64,000 bases of DNA, from assembly GCA_900168235.1 (NCBI GenBank), contig FUZG01000006.1:124001-188000 (forward strand). The letters are read 5' to 3'. This document shows positions 48,538 to 57,083 of the stretch, piece after piece. The notes beneath the pieces were generated by a model. It had not been told where the DNA came from, searched no databases, and was given only the letters and a program-made list of their open reading frames with translations. Position numbers and translations under genes: made by a program. The number at the start of each line of letters is the position of its first letter. The first letter of the stretch is position 1. This stretch comes from Lachnospiraceae bacterium. Lineage in GTDB: Bacteria > Bacillota > Clostridia > Lachnospirales > Lachnospiraceae.

Positions 48538-49830
48538 GTGCAAAAGCTGACGATTAAAAATTTAGGTCCGATAGTGGATTGTACAGTTGAAATAAGGGAC
48601 TTTATGGTGTTTACAGGTCCTCAGGCATCAGGAAAGAGCACCATTGCAAAGAGTATTTTTTTCTTCAATAACTTAAAAAATATTTTATATACGAATTATT
48701 TTAAGCTTGTTACGGTTAATAAAGTTTTAAAAACAGAGAGTTTAGAGGACTCATTTACTAGAATTTTGCAAAAAGCATTTCGTCAATCATTTGGCTTGGA
48801 ATCGGTGATCAAATCAAGTGGAATGGTAGCTTTTGAATATGATAATTCAAGCAGAATTGAGATCGTTTTTGAGCCGGTAACTGAGGGAATTTCCATTAAG
48901 GCTTTGTTCGACGATACGATAAAAAGACAGTTGAAGACTTTGGAGCAAATGTTTGATACAGATGCTCGTAATGATGCTGAGAAAATAAAGAAGTTTATTA
49001 ATGAAGAAATATTTGCATCTGATATGAATGTTATTTATATTCCGGCAGGCCGTAGTTTGCTGACTATGCTTAGTTCTCAAATAAACTATATTTATGCGGT
49101 GCTGGACGAGCAGCAAAAAAATTCAATCGATTATTGTACGCAGTGTTATTTGGAAGAAGTTTTCAGAATTAAGGAATTCTTTGATTCTAGTCTTGATAGA
49201 TTGATGAGACGCGTAGTTGATGAGGCTGACTATCAAATAAAGCAGTCCGAAGCAGAGGCAGCTATTCAACTGATTAGGAATATTCTTCATGGAGAATACC
49301 GTAATATTAATGGTGAAGAACGATTGTATTATTCGGAAGAGCAGTATGTAAAGATGAATTATGCATCATCCGGACAACAGGAAGCTGTGTGGATCACTAA
49401 TATTTTGCTTTATCACATGTTGGGGCGGTATAATACTTGTTTTATTATTGAGGAACCGGAATCCCATTTGTTCCCGGAAACGCAGAAGCAAATGATAGAG
49501 CTTATTTCACTGATTAAAAATGGAAGAAATAGAGCGATTATAACAACACACAGTCCATATATTTTAGGAAGTGTAAATAATTTGTTATATGCGAATTTTA
49601 TCGCTGGAGATGTAGACGGCCAGAGACTTTCCAAAATCGTTAATGATAAAATTTGGCTTGAGTTTGAAAACATGTCAGCGTATTACATTACGGATGGCAA
49701 ATTGAAAGATATTCGAGATGATGAAATAGAAAATATAAATCATGATGTCATAGATGGTGTTTCGGAGATAATAAATGAAGACTTTGAGTCCATGGTATCT
49801 TTGAAATTTGAATGCAAGGGGGATGCATAA
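48538..49830 (+). CDS. AAA ATPase of a two-gene ATPase/nuclease system
   Basis: 430 residues from GTG 48538 with AAGGAGG upstream. It is an ABC-like (OLD/AAA_15-type) ATPase: Walker A GPQASGKSTIAKS, signature region YASSGQQEAVWI, Walker B FIIEEPESHLFPETQ and the H-loop IITTHSPYILGSVNN. There is no TOPRIM nuclease after the ATPase as in OLD proteins. The stop overlaps the start of the nuclease-like gene by one base (TAATG), so the two products likely work together. Pairs of such an ATPase with a nuclease are a common form of anti-phage defence (Septu, Gabija and others), but this combination is not one I can name. Confidence 0.85.
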   Translation: MQKLTIKNLGPIVDCTVEIRDFMVFTGPQASGKSTIAKSIFFFNNLKNILYTNYFKLVTVNKVLKTESLEDSFTRILQKAFRQSFGLESVIKSSGMVAFEYDNSSRIEIVFEPVTEGISIKALFDDTIKRQLKTLEQMFDTDARNDAEKIKKFINEEIFASDMNVIYIPAGRSLLTMLSSQINYIYAVLDEQQKNSIDYCTQCYLEEVFRIKEFFDSSLDRLMRRVVDEADYQIKQSEAEAAIQLIRNILHGEYRNINGEERLYYSEEQYVKMNYASSGQQEAVWITNILLYHMLGRYNTCFIIEEPESHLFPETQKQMIELISLIKNGRNRAIITTHSPYILGSVNNLLYANFIAGDVDGQRLSKIVNDKIWLEFENMSAYYITDGKLKDIRDDEIENINHDVIDGVSEIINEDFESMVSLKFECKGDA

Positions 49831-50258
49831 TGATATTTGATGGCCATTCTTCAAAATGCAAACCTGATGCAAAAACTATCGTTTCCAAAGACAAGGGTTC
49901 TCCAAGGAAACATATTGCAACAAATCCAAATCAAAAGTTCTCGGTTAGGCAGTTTCAGTTGGATGGAGATATTTTTAAGTATGTACCGTGTTGTGATTAT
50001 CTGCTTCTGAATGACACAAGTCAGGTTGCCTATTATATAGAGCTTAAAGGTAAGGATGTAGGTCATGCAGCAGAGCAGTTACAGGCTGCAGAGAAACTTT
50101 GCCACAATGATCTCGAAGGATATGATGCATTGTATCGCATTGTTGCCAGTGGTATGCCTACTCATAAATCATTCCCTTTGTCATACCGGAAACTCCTAAA
50201 CAAAGTGGGGAACAAATTGAAGAGTAAAACGGGTAGTTTCACAGAGGATTTATATTGA
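49830..50258 (+). CDS. Small PD-(D/E)xK-like nuclease partner
   Basis: 142 residues. The sequence CCDYLLLNDTSQVAYYIELK then GKDVGHAAEQLQAAEK places D56, E71 and K73 in the D-x14-E-x-K pattern of restriction-like nucleases, followed by a helix with Gln as in that fold. The N terminus (SKCKPDAKTIVSKDKGSPRK) is basic. It overlaps the ATPase gene by one base and the next truncated gene by one base. I infer a nuclease effector for the ATPase at 48538. The fold assignment rests on motif spacing, not on a match to a named family. Confidence 0.65.
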   Translation: MIFDGHSSKCKPDAKTIVSKDKGSPRKHIATNPNQKFSVRQFQLDGDIFKYVPCCDYLLLNDTSQVAYYIELKGKDVGHAAEQLQAAEKLCHNDLEGYDALYRIVASGMPTHKSFPLSYRKLLNKVGNKLKSKTGSFTEDLY

Positions 50259-50422
50259 TGAAAAATCAGTATGTTGCTGACATAGGTGATTTTGGAAAAT
50301 ATTCCCTGCTTCGTGCTTTTGCAGAGGCAGGGATTAAAGTAGGCATCAATTGGTATTTGACGGCGGACGATGCTTCAAATGATGCGTATTTTCATGAAAT
50401 AACTAGGAACAAGCTAATATGA
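50258..50422 (+). pseudogene. Truncated start of a conserved hypothetical gene
   Basis: 54 codons: MKNQYVADIGDFGKYSLLRA, then FAEAGIKVGINWYLTADDAS. This matches the N terminus of a conserved family (starting MKNQYFGDINDYRKYGLLR in relatives) whose members are several times longer. The frame breaks after SNDAYFHE into unrelated sequence and a TGA. It overlaps the nuclease gene (TGATG) and the following gene (ATGA), so it used to be the third gene of the operon. Confidence 0.65.
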
Positions 50423-51075
50423 TTAAACGATTCAAAGAAACCAATGGACTTTACATCGAAAAAATAATCGGTCAGGACAGGCTTGCTTACGCGATGTCGG
50501 ACACGGAAGATTTATATGATCTTATAGAATATGCAGAGCGTGGCGGTTATCAGGGTTCTGTTATCAAGTTCTATGATTTTGACAACGGTAATGTGTACAT
50601 GCCTTTTGAAAAGAAAAGGGATGTAATTTATGGTAAGCCGATATATACAGACGGATTTTACTATTTTCTTCAGGCTGATTATGGATTGAAGAAAGTAACG
50701 TTGTATAAATATTTTCCTGAAACTATTCTTGAAGTCGTTACAGAGTTTGGTATGGATGAAGTAAATCTGTACAATCTTTCCATAATAGGAGAAAAGGTTC
50801 ATGTTATCAGTAGTTATGGTGACAAGTTTTGCTGTTATTATCCTGAAAAATTATCATTAACGCTAAGGAATCATGAAGCGGTTGTTTTGATGACAGAGGA
50901 TGAAATTATCTCAGAAGAATGGATTGAAGAAGGTTGGGATGATGAGAATGATTGTGCCACTGACAGCTACAAGCTCTATTACAAGGTGATCATAAGAGAT
51001 TTTGAGGGTAATATTAGCTCAGAAGAAATCGGCTCGATACATCAGGCACCGGATGGAACTTATTGGATATCATAA
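50419..51075 (+). CDS. Hypothetical cytoplasmic protein
   Basis: 218 residues, acidic, mostly beta-strand in appearance (YQGSVIKFYDFDNGNVYMPF, YYFLQADYGLKKVTLYKYFP, KVHVISSYGDKFCCYYPEKL). No signal, membrane segment or catalytic motif. Its ATG overlaps the stop of the truncated gene before it. The composition is like immunity or inhibitor proteins found among toxin genes, but I do not recognise it and the junction may be secondary. Confidence 0.5.
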   Translation: MIKRFKETNGLYIEKIIGQDRLAYAMSDTEDLYDLIEYAERGGYQGSVIKFYDFDNGNVYMPFEKKRDVIYGKPIYTDGFYYFLQADYGLKKVTLYKYFPETILEVVTEFGMDEVNLYNLSIIGEKVHVISSYGDKFCCYYPEKLSLTLRNHEAVVLMTEDEIISEEWIEEGWDDENDCATDSYKLYYKVIIRDFEGNISSEEIGSIHQAPDGTYWIS

Positions 51076-51109
51076 TAGTATTGTAGTTAATCGATAGAAC
51101 GGAGAAAAA

Positions 51110-51559
51110 TTGGATTTTCTAATAAAGCATTTCAATGAGCTCAGCACCAACGAGCTTTATGAGATATTAAAAACACGATTTGAGATTTTTGTTACAGAGC
51201 AGGAGTGCATTTATCAGGATCTCGATGATAAAGATCAGGATGCATACCATGTTTTTTGTTGGAATGATTCCGGCAGAGTTGCAGGATGTCTCCGGGTGTT
51301 CTGGAAAGATCATGATGAGGCAGCGGGAGTAGCTCAGATAGGCAGAGTTGTGACTCTGGAGCATGGTAAAGGTCTGGGTGGAAAGATGCTTCATGAAGGT
51401 GTCAGAGTTGCCTCAGACATACTGAAAGCAAAGAAAATATATCTTGAAGCACAAGAATATGCTATCGGATACTACGCAAAAGAAGGATTTGAGGTAGTAT
51501 CCGATCCGTTTATGGAGGATGGTATTCCGCATGTGAAGATGGAGAGGAAGTTGGATTAG
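51110..51559 (+). CDS. ElaA-like GNAT acetyltransferase
   Basis: 149 residues starting at TTG 51110 with GGAG upstream. Motifs LYEILKTRFEIFVTEQECIY, DLDDKDQDAYHVFC and IGRVVTLEHGKGLGGKMLHE fit the ElaA group of GNAT proteins. The C-terminal GYYAKEGFEVVSDPFMEDGI PHVKM completes it. Intact. Substrate unknown. Confidence 0.85.
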   Translation: MDFLIKHFNELSTNELYEILKTRFEIFVTEQECIYQDLDDKDQDAYHVFCWNDSGRVAGCLRVFWKDHDEAAGVAQIGRVVTLEHGKGLGGKMLHEGVRVASDILKAKKIYLEAQEYAIGYYAKEGFEVVSDPFMEDGIPHVKMERKLD

Positions 51560-51573
51560 TCAGGTGGTTAAAA

Positions 51574-51922
51574 ATGCCGAATGAAAGCGGAACATGGATT
51601 ATGTATTGCGTATCCTGGGACGATCCGGAGTGCCTTCATACCGTGAAAGACGCAAGTGAATATATTGATAGAGTTGGCTTCTTGCCATTATTCAAGAACG
51701 AAATTCCTGGATTTTCTCTTGAAGAGCGCACAGTTCCCGAGTTTTTGTGGTCAGGAGATGTTAAAGTGGATCCCTGGGAGTGGCGCGAGATTATTGCAAG
51801 AGAGGGCAAAATCGCATACGGTAAGTTTTTTGATAAAAAAGCAGGATTACGGGACGTATGATATGAATGATTTTCAGAATGCTATGAAGCATTTGAAAGC
51901 CCTATTAGACACGAGTCATTGA
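51574..51922 (+). pseudogene. Internally deleted AlkZ-related gene
   Basis: The first 90 codons (WIMYCVSWDDPECLHTVKDA, VGFLPLFKNEIPGFSLEERT, WREIIAREGKIAYGKFFDKK) match the N terminus of AlkZ-related proteins, which normally run to about 230 residues. After AGLRDV the frame stops at 51861, and a second frame (MNDFQNAMKHLKALLDTSH) looks like the C-terminal end. The middle is missing, so this is a deletion remnant. Confidence 0.6.
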
Positions 51923-51964
51923 ATCTATCGTGCAGCCTATCGACAAAACGGTTCCTTTTTCAAC

Positions 51965-52090
51965 TTAACAAGGCAATGCAGCAAACGATGCATTGCTAAA
52001 ACTGTATTTGATTCCAACATGATCAGCTATTTTGAAAGGATTGTTACTCAATTTTTTCTTGATATACTGAGCAAGTCTGATAATCTCCAT
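51965..52090 (-). pseudogene. ImmA/IrrE-type gene remnant
   Basis: On the minus strand ATG 52090 begins MEIIRLAQYIKKKLSNNPFK then IADHVGIKYSFSNASFAALP and a stop. The start is typical of ImmA/IrrE metallopeptidases of mobile elements; the catalytic HExxH part is absent. A GCAATGCA/TGCATTGC hairpin (51973-51996) overlaps its end. The remaining 52105-52385 is an AT-rich leader without a gene. Confidence 0.5.
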
Positions 52091-52385
52091 AGCACGTGCA
52101 TCATTTCTTAGACGTGATTATGATATAAAGGGAAAACTAGAAAGCTAATTATTTAAAAAATAGTCCGGAGATGAAAGAACTGTTTTATAAATCTTTCGTA
52201 TAGTGAAAAGTTTTTTTAATTTTGTATTAATTATAGTAAACTTGCATGTTTTTTCTGAGGAATCAGCGTAAAATCCCATTTTGGAAGCGCAAAAATTTGC
52301 GAAAAAAATTAGCATGATCAAAATATAATGATGTCAGCAATACTGCTGTTGTCAAAGAAAACGCGGAAGTATAGAGGGACAATAT

Positions 52386-53972
52386 ATGAAAAAGCAAATT
52401 TGGGTTAAATTACTGGCAGTGGCTATGACCGGTGCATTACTTTCAGGCTGTGGTTTTGACTTTTCCTCAAAAAATGATGATTCTTTTGAAGAGGCGTCAG
52501 AAGCGTCTGATGATGAGGATTCAGAGGAAACTTCAAAGGAATCGGAAGAGGATAAAGATGATCTAAGAGGCGAAGATCTTTACGACGCCTTCATGAAAGG
52601 CGAGGTAAAGGTTGTCTATAATAAGCTTTCTAATGAGGCGGGCGATGCACTTAAGGATTACCTTGAGAATGGCAAGGAATATGATATAAATGAGATCATT
52701 AAATGCGCAGAGGAGGGCGATTATACTTCAAGAACACTTGCCGGAGATCCGAAAGCTTCATTTATTGACTGCGGAGAAGATGGTGTCAAAGAGTTATTGG
52801 TAAAGATGGACTTTGGCGCATCATCATCTCTTTCTATGATCCTAAAGGACATTGATGGAAAGCTCAGAATCTGTTATTCCGGCGAATCCTGGGATAGGAG
52901 CGAACTTAGTATAGGTGATACCGGCATGATCTCTTCATCAGGTTCCGGCGGAGCGACAGTACATGGATATGATGAGTCCTTTGTAAATGCAGATGGAGAG
53001 TATAAGTTCTTTTACTCATGCATGACAGAGGGCGATCCTTATAGTTACTATGCATATACTTCAGATGATGATTATGAGAAGCTCTCATTTGATGATCTTG
53101 AAACACAGTATTTCATGATAAATAGTTATTGCGTTAAGGATGATAATGGTCATTCAACGTATTATTACAACTACGATATGTTGGATGAGGACTACAATCC
53201 CATCACAACCGATTCTGATTTTGCTGCATCTAACCCTTATAGAAAAAAATTTGCTGAGGCAGGTATAACTGTTTATACACGAGATGAGATCGATGATATC
53301 CTAGCTAAGAAGGCAGAGGAGATTGAGTATCCGGGGGGATATAAGTCTGAATCATCAGTTGGTCTGCTTGTATCAAAAGAACATGTAGATAATTCAGGAC
53401 TTAGTGCTGAGGAACAGCTAACAGAAGATCATTGTATATCCGATGAGACCGGAGATGTTACCGAAAAGGTAGACGGTATAAAGGGCTCTTCTTTAGACGG
53501 ACATTTGAACGTGTCCAGAATTTATAATGATGAAAATAAACCGGTCTTTTTATTTAAGCTTGATGGTAAAAATGTTGGCAATTTAGTGATGGATTCCGCC
53601 GATTATAACAACTTCAACTACATCCAGCTTAAAGATACAGACGGCGATGGAATGGAAGAGATTTTGGTAGTCACATATACCTATAGCACAGGACCTGTTG
53701 TTGCGGTTGATTTTTCTGTTCTGAAATGCGTATCTTCTCAGAATGAAGCAGATGGATCTTCATACGGAGTCATTATTGATTATCATCCTTATGTAGATCT
53801 TCCATACGGAAATGGTTACTCATATATCGAGGCTGATGAGGAACTGGCAGGTGGAACGGTTACCTATGTAAGCCTCGAAGATAACGGCGTTCAGGTTGTT
53901 GTAGATAAGGGTACAAAGATCGACGCAGTATACTATCCGGATGAATATGTGCTGACCATGAAGTATTGCTAA
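52386..53972 (+). CDS. Lipoprotein of unknown function
   Basis: 528 residues. The signal MKKQIWVKLLAVAMTGALLS ends in the lipobox LSGC, so the mature protein is lipid-anchored at Cys22. A very acidic Ser/Glu/Asp linker (residues 30-60) precedes a large domain with many Asp/Gly turns (ASFIDCGEDGVKELLVKMDF, LKDTDGDGMEEILVVTYTYS) that resemble VCBS/FG-GAP-like or calcium-binding segments. Family not recognised. GAGGG precedes ATG 52386. A tiny gene follows 17 bases later. Confidence 0.8.
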   Translation: MKKQIWVKLLAVAMTGALLSGCGFDFSSKNDDSFEEASEASDDEDSEETSKESEEDKDDLRGEDLYDAFMKGEVKVVYNKLSNEAGDALKDYLENGKEYDINEIIKCAEEGDYTSRTLAGDPKASFIDCGEDGVKELLVKMDFGASSSLSMILKDIDGKLRICYSGESWDRSELSIGDTGMISSSGSGGATVHGYDESFVNADGEYKFFYSCMTEGDPYSYYAYTSDDDYEKLSFDDLETQYFMINSYCVKDDNGHSTYYYNYDMLDEDYNPITTDSDFAASNPYRKKFAEAGITVYTRDEIDDILAKKAEEIEYPGGYKSESSVGLLVSKEHVDNSGLSAEEQLTEDHCISDETGDVTEKVDGIKGSSLDGHLNVSRIYNDENKPVFLFKLDGKNVGNLVMDSADYNNFNYIQLKDTDGDGMEEILVVTYTYSTGPVVAVDFSVLKCVSSQNEADGSSYGVIIDYHPYVDLPYGNGYSYIEADEELAGGTVTYVSLEDNGVQVVVDKGTKIDAVYYPDEYVLTMKYC

Positions 53973-53989
53973 AAAGATCGGGAGTTATA

Positions 53990-54064
53990 ATGACTAAAAT
54001 AAAGCTAATCGGATTAACTGCAATAATAGTAGTATGTTGCTGCGTTTTCAGTAACTGTTATTAA
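53990..54064 (+). CDS. Possible 24-residue lipoprotein-like peptide
   Basis: MTKIKLIGLTAIIVVCCCVF then SNCY. A basic start, hydrophobic core and four cysteines suggest a small membrane or lipid-modified peptide. GGGAG is 8 bases upstream. It may be a real small gene or the cut start of a second lipoprotein gene. Confidence 0.35.
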   Translation: MTKIKLIGLTAIIVVCCCVFSNCY

Positions 54065-54100
54065 AGTCTTCTGTTTAAAAGTGCTTGGTGTATAAGTGAT

Positions 54101-55024
54101 TTATTCGTAATCAAATTTTCCATCATTCTTCTCTTCCAGGGCTTTGATCGCGTGGAAACAGAATTCGCAGTATGGAACCGGTATATTGTGCTTTGCACCG
54201 AGACGGATCATAGTACCGGCGAACATATCGATCTCTGTGTGACGTTTATTATCAAGGTCCTGAAGAGTAGAGTATCTCGCATCTTTCTGGCATCCACTGT
54301 AAAAGAGACCGCTTCTGTCGGATATGTCTACCCCTTCTGCGTTAGCAATATCCACAACTTCCTGAACGATTTTTTCTTCGATAAAACCAACGTGTTCACT
54401 ATCGTCATAGGCCCCGACACCTACGCTGAGAATCGCCTGAGGGAGATTTCTGCTCATATTCAGAGCAAACTTGAACCATATCTGACGCATGATATCCGGA
54501 ACAGCAGTGACAGCAACAGGACTGTCATTAAAGAGGTCAAGAATATCCCGCATACGAGGACTTACCTCTGTGGTATTTTTTTCTCCAAAGTAAACTCCCT
54601 TGGTTATAGGGCCATCAAAACGGATAGAATTGTCTTTTCGGTTTGAAGCGATTTTTATTATGGAGTAAATGATATTTTTTTCAGGAATCACGGTTGAAAG
54701 TATTTCCTCTGAATCAACTCCGTTCATTGGACAGAGAACAATAGTATTATCTGTTACGAGTGTCTTTACATTGTCAAGTATGTCGCGTAAAGCACCATAC
54801 TTCACCGCTATGATAAGGAGATCTGCGCCACGGGCTTCTTCCGGAGATTTTACCGCGGGATGGTAGAACTTGTCATTAATGCAGAGCCCCTGAGTTCTCA
54901 GTCTGTCTGCACGTTCACCCGATGCAACGAGTGACAGTTCTATATCAGTTTTTTCACTTAATCCCCATATAAAGTATGAACCGACTGCGCCGGCGCCGAG
55001 GAGTGCTACATTTTTTATTGCCAT
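54101..55024 (-). CDS. panE: Ketopantoate reductase family protein
   Basis: 307 residues. The N-terminal Rossmann motif VALLGAGAVGSYFIWGLSE binds NADP(H); VKYGALRDILDNVKTL and PMNGVDSEEILSTVIPE are typical, and the C-terminal domain has the FKFALNMSRNLPQA and DIMRQIWFKF segments of the family. It would reduce 2-dehydropantoate to pantoate for CoA synthesis, although family members of this kind can act on other 2-keto acids. The leader on its own strand carries the 157-nt element S3, 85 bases before the start. Confidence 0.85.
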   Translation of the reverse strand: MAIKNVALLGAGAVGSYFIWGLSEKTDIELSLVASGERADRLRTQGLCINDKFYHPAVKSPEEARGADLLIIAVKYGALRDILDNVKTLVTDNTIVLCPMNGVDSEEILSTVIPEKNIIYSIIKIASNRKDNSIRFDGPITKGVYFGEKNTTEVSPRMRDILDLFNDSPVAVTAVPDIMRQIWFKFALNMSRNLPQAILSVGVGAYDDSEHVGFIEEKIVQEVVDIANAEGVDISDRSGLFYSGCQKDARYSTLQDLDNKRHTEIDMFAGTMIRLGAKHNIPVPYCEFCFHAIKALEEKNDGKFDYE

Positions 55025-55108
55025 CTTGTACTCTCGCTTTCATGAATATTTGATAACGATTCTAACGCATACCGTTAGTGATTACAAACAAAGAAATTTA
55101 TTGTCCGA

Positions 55109-55265
55109 AAAAGACACGAATTGCTTCGCTTCTATGAAGCTCCCGCAATTCTAAAACACTCGCATTTCGCGTGATTACGCTACATGCTCGTGTTTTGCGG
55201 GTCCCAAATAAAAAATCCTTTTTGTGCAAGCACAATCGGATTTTTTACTTTTGACCCTGTCTTTT
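55109..55265 (-). repeat. 157-nt structured element, long form (copy S3)
   Basis: Read on the minus strand this copy has the same length and order of helices as S2 at 21062: AAAAGACA closes with TGTCTTTT (a different pair of arms, so compensating changes), GGGTC pairs with GACCC, AAATCC/GGATTT encloses TTGTGCTTGCACAA, and AAACAC-GA-GCAT pairs with ATGC-GA-GTGTTT. A last stem AATTGC/GCAATT with AGCTTC/GAAGC replaces a less clear one in S2. It is in the leader of the ketopantoate reductase gene. Confidence 0.75.
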
Positions 55266-55278
55266 ATCAAATTGATCA

Positions 55279-55306
55279 TTGTATTAATTTTAGATAACGT
55301 TATAAT
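55279..55306 (+). promoter_or_regulatory. Promoter of the 5-oxoproline operon
   Basis: TTGTAT and a perfect TATAAT spaced by 16 bases. Transcription would start near 55313, giving a leader of about 115 bases to pxpB that contains two hairpins. Confidence 0.6.
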
Positions 55307-55328
55307 GAATTTAATAAATCACAAAGGC

Positions 55329-55401
55329 GTGGTCAGCATTTTTTTTGCTGACCACATTTTCATTTAAAGGCAAAGGCGCTTGATAATATCAGGCGCCTTT
55401 T
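55329..55401 (+). promoter_or_regulatory. Two terminator-like hairpins in the pxp operon leader
   Basis: GTGGTCAGCA/TGCTGACCAC (55329-55355) and GGCGCTTGAT/ATCAGGCGCC (55375-55397) are each followed by T-rich sequence. They lie between the promoter and the first gene, so they must be read through or regulated, which suggests attenuation control. Confidence 0.6.
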
Positions 55402-55428
55402 GCGCGTTTTAAAGAGGTGGTGAGCGAT

Positions 55429-56145
55429 ATGATCAGTACCATAAGCCCGTCGGGTGACAGGGCGATAACAGTTGAATTTGAAAATGAGATAAATGAAGAA
55501 GTAAACGCAGAGGTATATGCGCTACAGGAAAGCCTCGACTATCCGGGAAACGGAATAGTGGAAATGGTACCTACCTTTCGCTCATTATTGATCTTTTATG
55601 ATCCGAATCTCACAGGTTATCACAGACTAACGAAGCTGATAAGGATGAATGATCCCGGAAGGGTGAGCGCAGCGAATGCAAAAAAGAAGGTACTTATAGT
55701 TCCGTGTCTATATGGCGGAGAAAGCGGAGAAGATCTTGCGGGACTTACAAGGGAACTGCAGCTTTCGGAAAGTGAGATCATACGTCTCCACAGTGAAACG
55801 ACCTACAGGATATACATGATGGGTTTTTTACCGGGATTTGTATATCTCGGAGGTTTAAATAAAAAAATATGGGCGCCGAGGCTAAAAACACCGAGGACGC
55901 TGATTCCTGAGGGCTCTGTCGGGATAGGTGGTAATCAGACAGGAGTTTATCCTATCGGATCACCCGGAGGATGGAGACTCATCGGCAGGACGCCGTTAAA
56001 GTTTTACGACCCTAATAGGAAAAACGCGATACTCTGCAAAGCCGGAGAGTATATAAAGTTTCAGCCGGTTAGTGAGAGAGAATATATAAAGATCAGATCT
56101 GATGTGGAGGCCGATACGTGGAAGATAGAATATGCAGAAGGATGA
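55429..56145 (+). CDS. pxpB: 5-oxoprolinase subunit B
   Basis: 238 residues. Motifs MISTISPSGDRAITVEFEN, RLHSETTYRIYMMGFLPGFV, RLKTPRTLIPEGSVGIGGNQ and TGVYPIGSPGGWRLIGRTPL fit the PxpB/KipI family. With PxpC and PxpA it makes the ATP-dependent 5-oxoprolinase that opens 5-oxo-L-proline to glutamate. ATG 55429 has GAGGTGG eight bases upstream; earlier GTG codons at 55417 and 55420 lie inside that site. Its stop overlaps pxpC. Confidence 0.92.
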   Translation: MISTISPSGDRAITVEFENEINEEVNAEVYALQESLDYPGNGIVEMVPTFRSLLIFYDPNLTGYHRLTKLIRMNDPGRVSAANAKKKVLIVPCLYGGESGEDLAGLTRELQLSESEIIRLHSETTYRIYMMGFLPGFVYLGGLNKKIWAPRLKTPRTLIPEGSVGIGGNQTGVYPIGSPGGWRLIGRTPLKFYDPNRKNAILCKAGEYIKFQPVSEREYIKIRSDVEADTWKIEYAEG

Positions 56146-57083
56146 TGATATTAAGAGCAGGCCCGATGCTTACCGTACAGGACAGAGGCCGGACCGGATA
56201 CATGAAATACGGTATCGGTGAAAGCGGTGTCATGGATCACAAGTCATATGCGGAAGCAAACCGGCTTGTCGGAAATAAAGATAATGAAGCAGTGCTGGAA
56301 GCAACACTTATGGGACCCAAGATACAGTTTGAAAGTGATTGTCTCATAGCAGTTACCGGAGCAGATATGGATGCGTCGATCGAGAGTGCTCCGATCGAAC
56401 GTGGAAAAGCCATAAAAGTATATGCCGGACAGACATTGATGATGGGATTTGCAAAAAAAGGATGCAGAGCATATATCGCAGTATCCGGTGGAATCGACGT
56501 ACCGGTAGTGATGGGAAGCCGTTCAACCAATATCAAGTGTCATATCGGAGGCTATGAAGGCCGGGCACTTAAAGATGGTGATAAGCTCCCTCTCGGAAAA
56601 GAAAACTTTGCTGCGGGCGAGGAAGGAAAGCTTTTGGCACAGCATGAAGTCCCTGAAGATTATCCGGAAGAAATACAGGTGCGGGTAATTATGGGACCGC
56701 AGGACAGCAGGTTTACCGGAAACGGGATAGTTTCTTTTCTCACTGAGACATACACTGTTTCGCCTCAAAGTGACAGGATGGGAATAAGACTTGATGGACA
56801 AAAAATTGAAAGTGAGAACGGAACAGACATTATCTCCGACGGAATAGTATTTGGCTCTATACAGATAACATCCGACGGCAATCCGATAGTGCTGATGGCA
56901 GATCACCAGACTACAGGCGGGTACGCAAAGATTGCGACGGTAGTGTATGAGGATCTTCATTTACTGGCACAGGCAAGACCGGGATGCAAGGTGAAATTTA
57001 TCAGGACTGACATAAAGAGTTTTGACAGTTCGAGAGGTCTGTGGAACAGGTTAGCACATCTATTTAGAGGAAAGGGGGCATGA
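56142..57083 (+). CDS. pxpC: 5-oxoprolinase subunit C
   Basis: 313 residues. It carries the biotin-dependent carboxyltransferase-like (PxpC/KipA) features MLTVQDRGRTGYMKYGIGES GVMDH, NKDNEAVLEATLMGPKIQF and DGIVFGSIQITSDGNPIVLM followed by ADHQTTGGYAKIATV. ATG 56142 overlaps the pxpB TGA. It forms a complex with PxpB and PxpA. Confidence 0.92.
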   Translation: MMILRAGPMLTVQDRGRTGYMKYGIGESGVMDHKSYAEANRLVGNKDNEAVLEATLMGPKIQFESDCLIAVTGADMDASIESAPIERGKAIKVYAGQTLMMGFAKKGCRAYIAVSGGIDVPVVMGSRSTNIKCHIGGYEGRALKDGDKLPLGKENFAAGEEGKLLAQHEVPEDYPEEIQVRVIMGPQDSRFTGNGIVSFLTETYTVSPQSDRMGIRLDGQKIESENGTDIISDGIVFGSIQITSDGNPIVLMADHQTTGGYAKIATVVYEDLHLLAQARPGCKVKFIRTDIKSFDSSRGLWNRLAHLFRGKGA

